Below, piece after piece: positions 55,715 to 64,000 of a stretch of 64,000 nt of DNA. The first letter of the stretch is position 1, and every line of letters starts with the position of its first letter. The notes below the pieces were generated by a model. The model had not been told where the DNA came from. It did no database searches and worked only from the letters and a program-made list of their open reading frames with translations. Origin of the DNA: Gimesia sp. (GTDB lineage: Bacteria > Planctomycetota > Planctomycetia > Planctomycetales > Planctomycetaceae); assembly GCF_040219335.1 (NCBI RefSeq), contig NZ_JAVJSQ010000004.1, positions 496,001-560,000 on the forward strand, read 5' to 3'. Position numbers and translations under genes: made by a program.

Positions 55715-55805
55715 AACACTATTAACATTTTTCTAAATCGTTCCCGGTTTGGCTGAACTGCATCACACAGTCCCGCTTGAACCGCAGACAGGTTAATTTT
55801 ACTCT

Positions 55806-58406
55806 TCAGGCACCATTTCCAGTTTTGGCTGTGGTCGCCTGCTGATTGGAATAGCGCAATTCCCGCGACCAGTCCAGCCAGCGATTCCATTCCTCACGCC
55901 CCAGGTTACTGTCCCGGGAATCAAACACTTTATCGGGCATCTGTTTCAGGATAATCTTGGCCTGCTCCAGCATGCTCTTGGCTTCATTTTTTTTACCCAG
56001 GCTTTCGTAGCAGCCTGACATTTTCATATAGGCAATCAACACTTCCGTGCATTGTGGATAGCGATTGACGGCATCGTGATACGATTTAATCGCGTCTTCG
56101 TACTCGCCCGTCATGTACAGCAGATGCGCTTTGCCGAAACAGGTTGATTTCAACAGTCGCTTACCGAGGGGATCGAGGCGATCCTGACTCTCCAGCCGGC
56201 GCAAATCGCGATTCAGACTCTGTAACTGTTCAATCGCCATATTCAAAAAACGATACTGTTTTCGCTGTAGTTCCTGTCGGGCGTTTTCGGTCCTGGCGTT
56301 CTTCATCTCCTGCAAGGGTTCATCTGCCAGATTCTGCAAAGCACGGGCAAGCAAAAACCGTGCTTCATGTACCTTTTCTGATTCCGGGTACCGATTCACG
56401 TATTCCCGCAGTCGTCGCGTCGATTCCTCAAAGTAAAAATAGGGCCCCGGCTGTGCGGTCGACTTCTCACCTTGTGCTGTGCCACCTGCCGCCTGGGGCT
56501 TTTTACCCGCAATCTTCCCGAGGTGAAAATTCAACTTGCCCAGTGCAAACAGAGAATCCGACCATTGCTTAGCCTGCGGTGTTAAATTGCTGCTCTCCAG
56601 AATGTCTTTCCAGACACCCTGAGCCTGTTCGAGCTGATCCTGCTCCAGGTGCGCGACGCCCAGCAGATACTTTGCCTGGAACGCAGCCACATCGGTGGGA
56701 TAGTTCGTCATCACCCGTTCAAAATGGCTGATGGCATCATCCAGTTGATCCAGTTCCAGCAGAATTTCCCCACGACGAACCAGTGCCTGGGGCATTTTTT
56801 TATCCGGGTTGATATTGATAAACCGGGTCAGCACCTTGAGTGCAGTTTCATAATCCTGACCTTTCTGAAAATGCTCTGCAGAAATGGACAGAATCTCTCC
56901 GTAACGATCCGTCGTTTTCAGACGACGGGCCAGCTCATAATATGCTTTACCACTTTGAATCCAGTGGTCCTGTAGTTCATGTTTCAGACTCTCCTGCTCA
57001 GTGACAGTTGCCTGTGTGTAGCTGCGTTCAAGATATTCCGCCCACCGACGATTGGCATTCGCAGCGAGTTCCCGTGCCTGCACTTCAGGCAACAGGGGGG
57101 GCAGATATTCCGACAACTGAATCGCTGCACTGAAACAGGTCACGCCATTTTTGATCTTTGCCTCATCAACCCAGTCATTCCAGGCATCGAGCACATACTT
57201 CCGAAATCCTTCCAGGCTGATCCAGCGATTGCGAAAATCTTCCGGACTGCTGACTGACCGCAGTGCCGTCCTATAGGCGATCAATGCTTCTTCAGTTCGT
57301 CCGTTTTTACGGAGTAACTCGGCCAGATGCAGATACGCAGCCAACCCTTCATGGGTCCCCGCATACCGGTGTGTGGTCTGCTCATAAAAACCGATTGCCG
57401 CCTCTTTATCATTCAATGATTCCGCACACAATCCCATCAGATAGGAAGCCTGTCGGGAAAACTTGCGGTCCAGTCCCAGGTTATCTTTGACTGGCGCCAG
57501 GATGGTCAGTGCTTCTTGATACTTCCCCTCAGCCATCAAGGTCTGCGCCTGAAAAACGAGGGTCACCTGGTTGACCGAGTCCTGCTGCTGCACCTTCTTC
57601 AGCACTTCCTCAGCCAGATCATTTTTCCCCTGGGCCAGCATGATCTGAGCTCGCTGCAGGTAGAGACGATCCTGCGTCACCGGGTTAAGATTGTCTGACT
57701 GCAGTGCTGCGGAGTTCAACTTGAATGCGTTCTGCAGTTCCGCGTCCGCTTTGTGATCCAGGTAGATATCGGTCAGCATCATGGAAGCATTCAGCTTCCC
57801 ATGCGGCCAGGTCTCGACAGCTTCTTCAAGTAACGGTCGCGATAGTTTCGTCGAACCGAGTTGATACAGACTGGAACCATAAACGAAACACCATTCGGGC
57901 CGGTACTTTTGAATGATCGCTCTGCGTTCCGCTTCCTTGAGATATCGGCTGGCAATCAGATACTGATGATCCTGGGACTCTCCCGTCAGCTCTTCCGCAT
58001 TCCGAAAGGCAACCACCCCAAAAATGTAATACAGTGCGCCGGGAAAATCCGGGTCCTGATATTCCTGTTTCTTGAGCGAGTAAGCCAGATCCTGCGCGAT
58101 CGTCCACGACTTCGGATCTTCCCGATCTTCCAGAAGTTCCAGCGATTCTGCCAGAATCTCCTGAGGCGTTTTTTCCGGCTCGCTGGATCCACTCATCAGG
58201 TAAATGGTCAAAAGCACCAGAATCGAAGCAGCGATCCCAACCAGCTTCCAGCGCGAACTGACAAACTGCAGCAGACGTTGAGGCAGCGCGCGCGAACCAT
58301 CTTCGCTGACTGAAGCACCAGCCTCGGTAACTTCAGCCTCAGCAGCCACCGCTGAAGGTTGCGGGTCTGCTTCGGATTCTGGTTGTTTGTTTGTTTCTTC
58401 TGCCAT
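55806..58406 (-). CDS. Membrane-anchored TPR protein
   Basis: An 866-residue protein. The first 50 residues are acidic and low-complexity. One membrane helix (about 53-72, KLVGIAASILVLLTIYLMSG) is followed by some 700 residues of tetratricopeptide-type helical pairs, such as PALYYIFGVVAFRNAEELTGESQ, ALVRRGEILLELDQLDDAISHFERVM and YDAVNRYPQCTEVLIAYMKM. The second half resembles YfgC/BamD- or wheel-type TPR arrays. The bulk faces outward from the cytoplasm. It stands upstream of the flagellar genes behind a good promoter and is probably transcribed with them. Confidence 0.8.
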   Translation of the reverse strand: MAEETNKQPESEADPQPSAVAAEAEVTEAGASVSEDGSRALPQRLLQFVSSRWKLVGIAASILVLLTIYLMSGSSEPEKTPQEILAESLELLEDREDPKSWTIAQDLAYSLKKQEYQDPDFPGALYYIFGVVAFRNAEELTGESQDHQYLIASRYLKEAERRAIIQKYRPEWCFVYGSSLYQLGSTKLSRPLLEEAVETWPHGKLNASMMLTDIYLDHKADAELQNAFKLNSAALQSDNLNPVTQDRLYLQRAQIMLAQGKNDLAEEVLKKVQQQDSVNQVTLVFQAQTLMAEGKYQEALTILAPVKDNLGLDRKFSRQASYLMGLCAESLNDKEAAIGFYEQTTHRYAGTHEGLAAYLHLAELLRKNGRTEEALIAYRTALRSVSSPEDFRNRWISLEGFRKYVLDAWNDWVDEAKIKNGVTCFSAAIQLSEYLPPLLPEVQARELAANANRRWAEYLERSYTQATVTEQESLKHELQDHWIQSGKAYYELARRLKTTDRYGEILSISAEHFQKGQDYETALKVLTRFININPDKKMPQALVRRGEILLELDQLDDAISHFERVMTNYPTDVAAFQAKYLLGVAHLEQDQLEQAQGVWKDILESSNLTPQAKQWSDSLFALGKLNFHLGKIAGKKPQAAGGTAQGEKSTAQPGPYFYFEESTRRLREYVNRYPESEKVHEARFLLARALQNLADEPLQEMKNARTENARQELQRKQYRFLNMAIEQLQSLNRDLRRLESQDRLDPLGKRLLKSTCFGKAHLLYMTGEYEDAIKSYHDAVNRYPQCTEVLIAYMKMSGCYESLGKKNEAKSMLEQAKIILKQMPDKVFDSRDSNLGREEWNRWLDWSRELRYSNQQATTAKTGNGA

Positions 58407-58621
58407 GATAGAACTGCCCGATCAAAAATCGGGAGATCCTGCATAGAACGATCCGATCTGCTGTGAATGTCAGATCAATTCGAAATGGAAATGTGTGAAT
58501 TGCGACGGAAACGCCAAAACGAAAAGTAGATTTTCTGACAGCCTGAATCAGAGAGACAGAAAACCGGAGAGGAAGCTGTTAGTGTGTCTGAAATGTTCTT
58601 GAGAGAGGTGATATGACGGGA
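58407..58621. other. Leader of the TPR gene
   Basis: Some 200 bases between the promoter and the TPR start, with no ORF. It forms the untranslated leader of the putative long flagellar transcript. Confidence 0.4.
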
Positions 58622-58651
58622 TTAATAGTATAAAAATCCGTTTTTTGTCAA
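58622..58651 (-). promoter_or_regulatory. Promoter of the TPR gene and possibly the flagellar array
   Basis: Read leftward, a perfect TTGACA (58646-58651) is followed after 18 bases by TATTAA (58622-58627). It lies 215 bases before the TPR start. The stop codons and gaps downstream are short, so read-through into the flagellar genes is likely. Confidence 0.5.
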
Positions 58652-58745
58652 TATTACTTCAAGTCCAGAGGCTTCCCGGAGAGGCGAATACCGCAAAACC
58701 AGTGACTTACCACCAAACGAGGCAAGACGGGCGCACTGGTGAACC

Positions 58746-60542
58746 TTAACGCAGGATATTTCTCACCCGGCTGGCAGACCGTTCCTCAAAGTGAGAGTCC
58801 AATCGGTCGAACGGCTCGTGGAGGTATAAGAGGGTTTTTCTCAGAATATCAGCTGCCGGGGGACCGGCGATCGTCCCGCCGTAATGGTTTTCTCCGACCG
58901 ATGGTTCATTAACGACCACCAGCACGAGCACTCGCGGATCATGAGCCGGCGCACCACAGATGAAAGAACTGACGTGCAACTGCGAGGAGTATGCCCCCGT
59001 TTTGGGATCCGGTTTCTGAGCAGTCCCCGTTTTCCCAAAGACCTTATACTCGTCCAGTTTTGCCCGTCGTCCCGTTCCACGTTCAACCGTTTCCAGCATG
59101 GGAACCTGGACCAACCAGTCTGCCACCTCAGGTGAGACCAGTGGAGTTGAAACCAGCGGACGCACCTGAGCGGGCTCATCTTCGGAACGGGGAAAATAGT
59201 TGTGGTCGATCTGGTCACGAATCAGCCGGGGATTGAGCAGTTTCCCCTGATTGGCCAGGGCCACATGGGCGGTGATCAGCTGAATCGGAGTAACAGCGAT
59301 TTCCTGCCCCATCGGCACCGAACCGGTCGAATAGATATTCCAGGATTTCAGGGGCCTGACGATCCCCGTCAACTCACCGGGCAATTGAATGCCTGTCTTC
59401 TGCCCAAAGCCAAAAGCCGTGACCGCCTCATACAGTCCCGCGTTCGTTAAACGTTCCCCGATTTTCGCCATCCCGATATTACTGGATTTCACCAGAATAT
59501 CTGTCACGCTCAACATGCCATAGCTGTGATGATCGTGCAGCAGACGCTTGCCCATCCGGTATTCGCCGTATTCACAATCGAATTCTTCATCCCTACTGAT
59601 CAACCCTTTCTCCAGAGCGGCAGCAACGATAAACGGCTTGAGCGTTGAGCCCGGCTCATAGATGGAAGCAATCGCGGTATTTTTCCAGGCAGTTTCCCTG
59701 ATGTCTTCCGGATGATTCAGATCGAAGGTCGGCACCGAAGCCAGCGCCAGCACTTCACAGGTTTTGACATCCATCACGATGGCGCAGGCACTTTTGGGCT
59801 TCCAGTCTTTGACAATCCCCTGCAATTCCCGTTCGGTATACAGCTGAATGATCGAATCCAGGGAGACAACCAGCGTTTCGCCATTCCGCGGCGCCACCCG
59901 GGAATCATTGCGAACCTCAATCACCCGGCCATGAGCATCGCGAACCAGGAACCGATGGCCATCCTGTCCACAGATCATGTGATCGAAGGCCTCTTCCAGC
60001 CCTCCCTGCCCTTTGCCGTCGATGTCACGTAATCCCAGTGCATGGGCTGCCAGTGCCCCCTGTGGATACTGCCTGCGATATTCCTGACGGAAGCCCCACG
60101 CATCATCGGCCAGATTCAATGTTCGGATCTTCTTCAGTTCCGTATCCGACAGTCGCCGCTTGACCCACAGGAACAGTTTGTCGTCGTTCTGTTTCAGCCG
60201 CTTGAGAAAGTGCCCCTGATCCAGCCCCAAAGCTTCGCAAACCGGAATCACACTCTGATTCCCCTTCAGCCGCTGGGGGACCACGTAGAGACTGTTGGTG
60301 ACAATTGTCGTTGCCAGCAGGCGTCCGTTGCGATCGAGGATATCCCCGGGCCGGGCCGGTATTTTTTCTTTAAACACCTGCTGTCGGGTAACCACCGATT
60401 TGAACTGCCGATGCCCGACGTACTGCAGATAAACCAGCCGTCCGGAAATGACCAGCCAGGCAAGGACCACCAGTACGATCAGGCTCCAGCTCCGCCAGCT
60501 GATTCGAGATTGAGAGATACCGGATTTCAAGAAACTGCCCAC
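58746..60542 (-). CDS. ftsI: Septal peptidoglycan transpeptidase FtsI (PBP2/PBP3 class)
   Basis: A 598-residue class B penicillin-binding protein. A membrane anchor (about 20-38) and non-catalytic domain precede the transpeptidase. The active-site motifs are S299-T-L-K302 (PGSTLKPF), S353-S-N355 (VKSSNIG) and K504-T-G506 (FGKTGTAQ). The length and the absence of PASTA repeats match FtsI. It lies 27 bases after an FtsL-like gene. Planctomycetes lack FtsZ, so this transpeptidase, if active, works outside a normal divisome. Confidence 0.94.
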   Translation of the reverse strand: MGSFLKSGISQSRISWRSWSLIVLVVLAWLVISGRLVYLQYVGHRQFKSVVTRQQVFKEKIPARPGDILDRNGRLLATTIVTNSLYVVPQRLKGNQSVIPVCEALGLDQGHFLKRLKQNDDKLFLWVKRRLSDTELKKIRTLNLADDAWGFRQEYRRQYPQGALAAHALGLRDIDGKGQGGLEEAFDHMICGQDGHRFLVRDAHGRVIEVRNDSRVAPRNGETLVVSLDSIIQLYTERELQGIVKDWKPKSACAIVMDVKTCEVLALASVPTFDLNHPEDIRETAWKNTAIASIYEPGSTLKPFIVAAALEKGLISRDEEFDCEYGEYRMGKRLLHDHHSYGMLSVTDILVKSSNIGMAKIGERLTNAGLYEAVTAFGFGQKTGIQLPGELTGIVRPLKSWNIYSTGSVPMGQEIAVTPIQLITAHVALANQGKLLNPRLIRDQIDHNYFPRSEDEPAQVRPLVSTPLVSPEVADWLVQVPMLETVERGTGRRAKLDEYKVFGKTGTAQKPDPKTGAYSSQLHVSSFICGAPAHDPRVLVLVVVNEPSVGENHYGGTIAGPPAADILRKTLLYLHEPFDRLDSHFEERSASRVRNILR

Positions 60543-60568
60543 CTGTCCTCAACACCGGGATAAATCTG

Positions 60569-60910
60569 TTATTTCTGACGTGTCACCTGCTGTGGCGTTC
60601 GCTGCAGATGCCACTGTAGCAACGGCATTTCGCGACGATTGGTCAGCGCAGGCTCTGAACTGGACTCGACCTCCAGCTCTCCCCGCTCCATTGAGTTCAA
60701 AACCTTACGCGGCGAACTGGCGCGTTGCGTAGCCAGCTTCATCTTGGCATGCGAATTGATCAACACTTCCAGCTGAAAATGCTGTCGGCTGACCTGCCGC
60801 TTCAGCTTCAGGCTCTCTTTTTCCAGCGCAATGCCGATCAGAGAGACGGCCACTGCCAGCAAAATGGCACTGATGAAACGGAATAACATCGATTCCAGCC
60901 TCTTCCGCAC
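60569..60910 (-). CDS. FtsL-like division protein
   Basis: A 113-residue protein. A membrane helix (about 10-30, FRFISAILLAVAVSLIGIAL) is followed by a periplasmic helix with leucine-zipper-type spacing (LKRQVSRQHFQLEVLINSHAKM). A polar, probably unstructured tail follows. This is the size, topology and place of FtsL, which bridges rsmH and ftsI in division clusters. Sequence conservation in FtsL is low everywhere. Confidence 0.65.
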   Translation of the reverse strand: MRKRLESMLFRFISAILLAVAVSLIGIALEKESLKLKRQVSRQHFQLEVLINSHAKMKLATQRASSPRKVLNSMERGELEVESSSEPALTNRREMPLLQWHLQRTPQQVTRQK

Positions 60911-60986
60911 CAGCGGACACAGGCCGACTGCCTTTCCGCCAGTTCAGAAATGGGAGTGATAAAGACGAACAAAGACGCTTTATCTC

Positions 60987-62900
60987 TTATCGGCTGGAAG
61001 AGTTTCCGGGCACAAGACTGACCCGGCTGGCATCGGTCGGGAGCTGTAATTCCGTACCAATTTGAAGCTTGTTCGGATTTTGCAGCCTCTGCCGGTTCAT
61101 CTGATAAATCTGAAACCAGCGGGAAGATCGCCCCAGATGACGCTGGGAAATATCCGTCAGAGTATCATTGCTGCCGACGCGATACATCGGACGCCCATCC
61201 TGGCTGATGAAAAACCCGGATGCTTTACCCGGCTTTCGCACGGTATTACTACCGCTGAACTCGCTGACAGTAGTCTGATTACTGGTTTTATGAATCGCCT
61301 GGTATTGGGCTTCAATTGCAGAGCGATCCGGGGCAATCAATTTTAATCCCGGACGCATCGTCCGGGGATCGCCGACGCGACTCTTGTTAATCCGGGCCAG
61401 CAGCTGAAAATACTTTCCACTGCCGTACAGCTTCTTGGAAATCGTCCAGAAGTTTTCACCGTTCTGAACGACATACTCTCCCCCCGTCGCTGCTGCGACC
61501 GGCTGGCTGAAGCTCTCTTGCTGCAACGCACCGAACTCTTCCTGAACCGAGACACTCTGAGTCGGCGCAGGTCCATCGAACAGCCCTCGTGCCTGTGCAG
61601 CCGGTTCGGGAGTCATCGCTGTTTCTTCGAAGGATCCCGAATCGATACTGGCTGCCGGTCGTTTGACTGTAGTCACGCTTTCCGCCTGCTGGGCTGAAAA
61701 TTCTTCTGCCCGAAAATCACCGAAACGATCAGTACCCTGAGTCTCCTGTGTTTCACTGAATTCGGAAACCTGAGGCTGTTCAAAGTTCCCTGCATTGGCA
61801 GTAGAAACATCTGCCCCAAATTCGTTTGAATTCTCCATCTGACCGGTGGAAGCCTGTGGTTCCGCCTGATCAAAACCGGCATTCCCGAAAGGATCAGGCT
61901 CCGACTGGCTGGAGATTTCGGTGATATTGACTTTAGCCGTCTTTTGAGGTAATCCGCCTGAGTTCTGCATCTGTCCCCCGGCACCATCTTCGGCGAGGTC
62001 AAAGTTACCAAACTCATTATCACTCGCAGGTTCAGCCTGCTGAGGCATGGCCTGTGCCGGTTCGCTGGAGGCACCAAAGGGATCTTGTTCCACCTGCACT
62101 GCAGCAGCGTTACCCGTCTCAGCCTGTGCAAATTCATTCGCAGCCGGCTGTTCCATCAGACCTGAGCCTGAACCCGCTTCCTGAGCATTAAACCCAGAAC
62201 CGGCTCCGGCGTTGAAATCATTCTGCATGGCTGCCTGAGGCTGCTTCTGTTGTTGCGCAAACTGATCGCCGCCGGCAAAAGGATCTGCCTGAGCGTTATC
62301 GAATGTCGTTGGTTCCGCCTGATTCTGCATCCCGGCATTAAAATCATTTTGTGCCGGATTACCAAATTCATTGTTTCCTGCAGCAGGCTGGTCAAACGAC
62401 TCAAAACCATTGTTTGTCTGGTTGGCAGCCATTTCCGTTGACTGTGCGGGCTCACTCTGATTATCGAATGTTGACTGATTGTCAAAATTATCGAAGTCTT
62501 TCTGGGCGAATTGATCACCGGCGGGCTGCTCCTGGGCACCAAAAGCATTGTCCTGGTTCTGATTTTCCTGGGGAGTAGAAAATCCGGAATCCCCCCCCCC
62601 CGTATTGAAGTCAGCGGACTGCTCTGTAACCTCTGCAGCACCGTTATTTTCTCCGTTTCCCTCGGCGAAGGGATCCGCTTCACCCGGCGTCTGCTCCCCC
62701 GTACCATCTTCGGCAGGGCTGTTGACAGCCAGTGCTTCCTGGGGACGATTGATCTTCTGATAGACAACCAGACCAAAGGCACTCAGCAGAATACAAATCA
62801 GGCAAAGCCCTACTTTGGTCTCGATGGCGATTCCGCCCTTAGGCTTCTCGACACCCCAGTCCTCTTCTGCTGTTTCTTCTGTTTTCTTTTCTTCAGTCAT
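60987..62900 (-). CDS. Membrane protein with two LysM domains and a long low-complexity region
   Basis: A 637-residue protein. A membrane helix is at about 28-47. Residues 50-430 are Asn/Gln/Phe/Glu-rich repeats of the FDNxAxxDPFAG type, with many NEFG and QPAAxNEF units. Two LysM domains follow at about 485-535 (YVVQNGENFWTISKKLYGSGKYFQLLARIN) and 575-625 (YRVGSNDTLTDISQRHLGRSSRWFQIYQMN). LysM binds peptidoglycan GlcNAc. Between rsmH and ftsL it looks cell-wall-associated. A G11 run lies in the repeat region. Confidence 0.85.
   Translation of the reverse strand: MTEEKKTEETAEEDWGVEKPKGGIAIETKVGLCLICILLSAFGLVVYQKINRPQEALAVNSPAEDGTGEQTPGEADPFAEGNGENNGAAEVTEQSADFNTGGGDSGFSTPQENQNQDNAFGAQEQPAGDQFAQKDFDNFDNQSTFDNQSEPAQSTEMAANQTNNGFESFDQPAAGNNEFGNPAQNDFNAGMQNQAEPTTFDNAQADPFAGGDQFAQQQKQPQAAMQNDFNAGAGSGFNAQEAGSGSGLMEQPAANEFAQAETGNAAAVQVEQDPFGASSEPAQAMPQQAEPASDNEFGNFDLAEDGAGGQMQNSGGLPQKTAKVNITEISSQSEPDPFGNAGFDQAEPQASTGQMENSNEFGADVSTANAGNFEQPQVSEFSETQETQGTDRFGDFRAEEFSAQQAESVTTVKRPAASIDSGSFEETAMTPEPAAQARGLFDGPAPTQSVSVQEEFGALQQESFSQPVAAATGGEYVVQNGENFWTISKKLYGSGKYFQLLARINKSRVGDPRTMRPGLKLIAPDRSAIEAQYQAIHKTSNQTTVSEFSGSNTVRKPGKASGFFISQDGRPMYRVGSNDTLTDISQRHLGRSSRWFQIYQMNRQRLQNPNKLQIGTELQLPTDASRVSLVPGNSSSR
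62591..62601 (-). repeat. G11 homopolymer in the LysM gene
   Basis: Eleven consecutive G on the coding strand, spanning the Thr-Gly-Gly-Gly-Asp codons near residue 103, ahead of both LysM domains. A one-base slip would truncate the protein. Confidence 0.85.
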
Positions 62901-62988
62901 GGCACTGAACCAATTCGAAATAAAAACTGTTCTTATTTTTCAGACAGGCAGTCTCCCGCCCGTCACCCTGTGAAATAACTCACGCAAA

Positions 62989-63909
62989 TTATGTTTTGAC
63001 CGCCACCCGCAGCTTGGCCGTGCGGCAGCGAGGATTGACCCGCTGCTCGGCCTGCGTCGCTGTGATCGGTTTGGCTGTCAGGTTTTTCCATTGATCCCGG
63101 TCTTTAAACGCCTGCTTGACCATCCGGTCTTCCAATGAATGAAAGCTGATGATGACCGCTCTTCCTCCGGGCTTCAGCGCCTGAGGCAAGACCGCATCCA
63201 GCATGGTTTCCAGTTGCTCCAGTTCCTGATTGGCGGCGATCCGCAGCGCCTGAAAGACGCGTGTTGCCGGATTCTTGCGAGCCGTCGCCAGGGCCTTGGC
63301 AGGCAATGCCGCCTGTACCGCTTCAATCAGGTCCGCAGCTGTCCGGACAGGATTCGTTTTCCGTTGCTGAACCAGCTGGCTGGCAATCCGCTGACTGAAT
63401 CGCTCTTCGCCATAGACTTCCATAATCTGAACCAGTTCCGCTTCAGACAGTGTTTCCAGTAACTGCCAGGCAGGAATGCCCTGTCGTGTATCAAATCGCA
63501 AATCCAGATCGCCCGGTGTTTCAAAACCGAAGCCGCGCGTTTCATCACTCAGTTGATCGGAAGAGAGCCCCAGGTCCAGCAGAACGCGATCGACCGAGGG
63601 AATCTGCAGCTCTTCCAGTACCGCGGGAAGCTCTGCATAGCTGGCCTGCCTGAGAAAACACTGCCCGTCCAGCAATGTTTCCACTCCTAATTTTTCTCTG
63701 GCAAATCCCAGCATCATCTCATCACGATCCAGACCGATTAAAGTTCCAGTTGTTCCAATTTGTTTCAGGATATGTTGACTGTGACCACCTGCGCCAACGG
63801 TGCCATCCACGACGACCAGTCCGGGCGACAAATCCAGTTGCTCCATGACTTCACGGAGCAGGACCGGTATATGTACGGGCCTTTTCTGATCACCGGATTT
63901 CCCTGACAT
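62989..63909 (-). CDS. rsmH: 16S rRNA m4C1402 methyltransferase RsmH
   Basis: A 306-residue enzyme formerly called MraW. PVLLREVMEQL is followed by the S-adenosylmethionine motif VDGTVGAGGHSQHIL. LLDLGLSSDQL, ETRGFGFETPGDLDLRFD, ATRVFQALRIAANQELEQLE and the C-terminal FHSLEDRMVKQAFK are all family signatures. The ATG at 63907-63909 is favoured; a TTG 36 bases upstream has no ribosome site. It is the first visible gene of the division/cell-wall cluster; mraZ, if present, would lie to the right of the window. Confidence 0.95.
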   Translation of the reverse strand: MSGKSGDQKRPVHIPVLLREVMEQLDLSPGLVVVDGTVGAGGHSQHILKQIGTTGTLIGLDRDEMMLGFAREKLGVETLLDGQCFLRQASYAELPAVLEELQIPSVDRVLLDLGLSSDQLSDETRGFGFETPGDLDLRFDTRQGIPAWQLLETLSEAELVQIMEVYGEERFSQRIASQLVQQRKTNPVRTAADLIEAVQAALPAKALATARKNPATRVFQALRIAANQELEQLETMLDAVLPQALKPGGRAVIISFHSLEDRMVKQAFKDRDQWKNLTAKPITATQAEQRVNPRCRTAKLRVAVKT

Positions 63910-64000
63910 GTAATTGGCTACGATTCTAAAAATAAAACAGCTCAATCAGTCGTTGATCATTTTCTCAGACAGAAAATCATCACGATTCTGATCACTGAAT

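Overview
The window comes from a planctomycete, most likely Planctomycetaceae close to Gimesia (formerly Planctomyces maris). I infer this from families typical of the phylum: a secreted diheme protein with a planctomycete cytochrome-type domain, a DUF1559 pseudopilin-like protein coupled to a DUF1583-like protein, and many hypothetical secreted proteins. I also infer it from a complete-looking motor and export flagellar cluster in moderate-GC DNA. No rRNA, tRNA, CRISPR array, insertion sequence or prophage was seen.

Positions 1 to 30 kb are a mosaic of short transcription units. They hold a partial glycine oxidase (thiO), a diheme protein, larE, threonine aldolase, flgM with a Fur-family regulator, and a prepilin peptidase. 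A nitrogen module follows: ammonium transporter, two tandem PII proteins and GlnD. Next come manA, a 60-residue CsrA-like small protein, a large membrane protein and a Cys/Tyr-rich secreted protein. Then comes a three-gene Tad/Cpa-like pilus set (secretin, lipoprotein, TPR lipoprotein), a HEAT-like secreted protein, an acetylxylan-esterase-like hydrolase, the DUF1559/DUF1583 pair, and lexA behind a promoter that carries a perfect palindrome.

Positions 29 to 34 kb (minus strand) hold a signalling group: PP2C phosphatase, histidine kinase, an unlisted 35-codon small ORF, and a complete sigma-54 response regulator. Positions 34 to 58 kb are one long minus-strand flagellar array. Read in transcription order it is TPR protein, FlgN-like, a degenerate NtrC-like protein, flgB, flgC, fliE, fliF, fliG, fliH, fliI, fliJ, MotE-like, fliK, flgD, flgE, flbD, motA, motB, fliL, fliN, fliO, fliP, fliQ, fliR, flhB. 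It encodes the rod base, MS ring, switch, stator, hook and export gate. fliM and flhA are absent from it. The remaining 59 to 64 kb is a shrunken division/cell-wall cluster: rsmH, a LysM protein, an FtsL-like protein and ftsI.

The most unusual points are these. FliR carries a textbook EF-hand loop in a family-atypical insertion. The NtrC-like protein in front of flgB has lost its Walker A lysine, Walker B glutamate and GAFTGA loop. FliN has an N-terminal array of repeated FliM-like motifs while fliM is missing. G8 and G11 homopolymer tracts lie inside fliP and the LysM gene. The flagellar array has several precise intercistronic hairpins.
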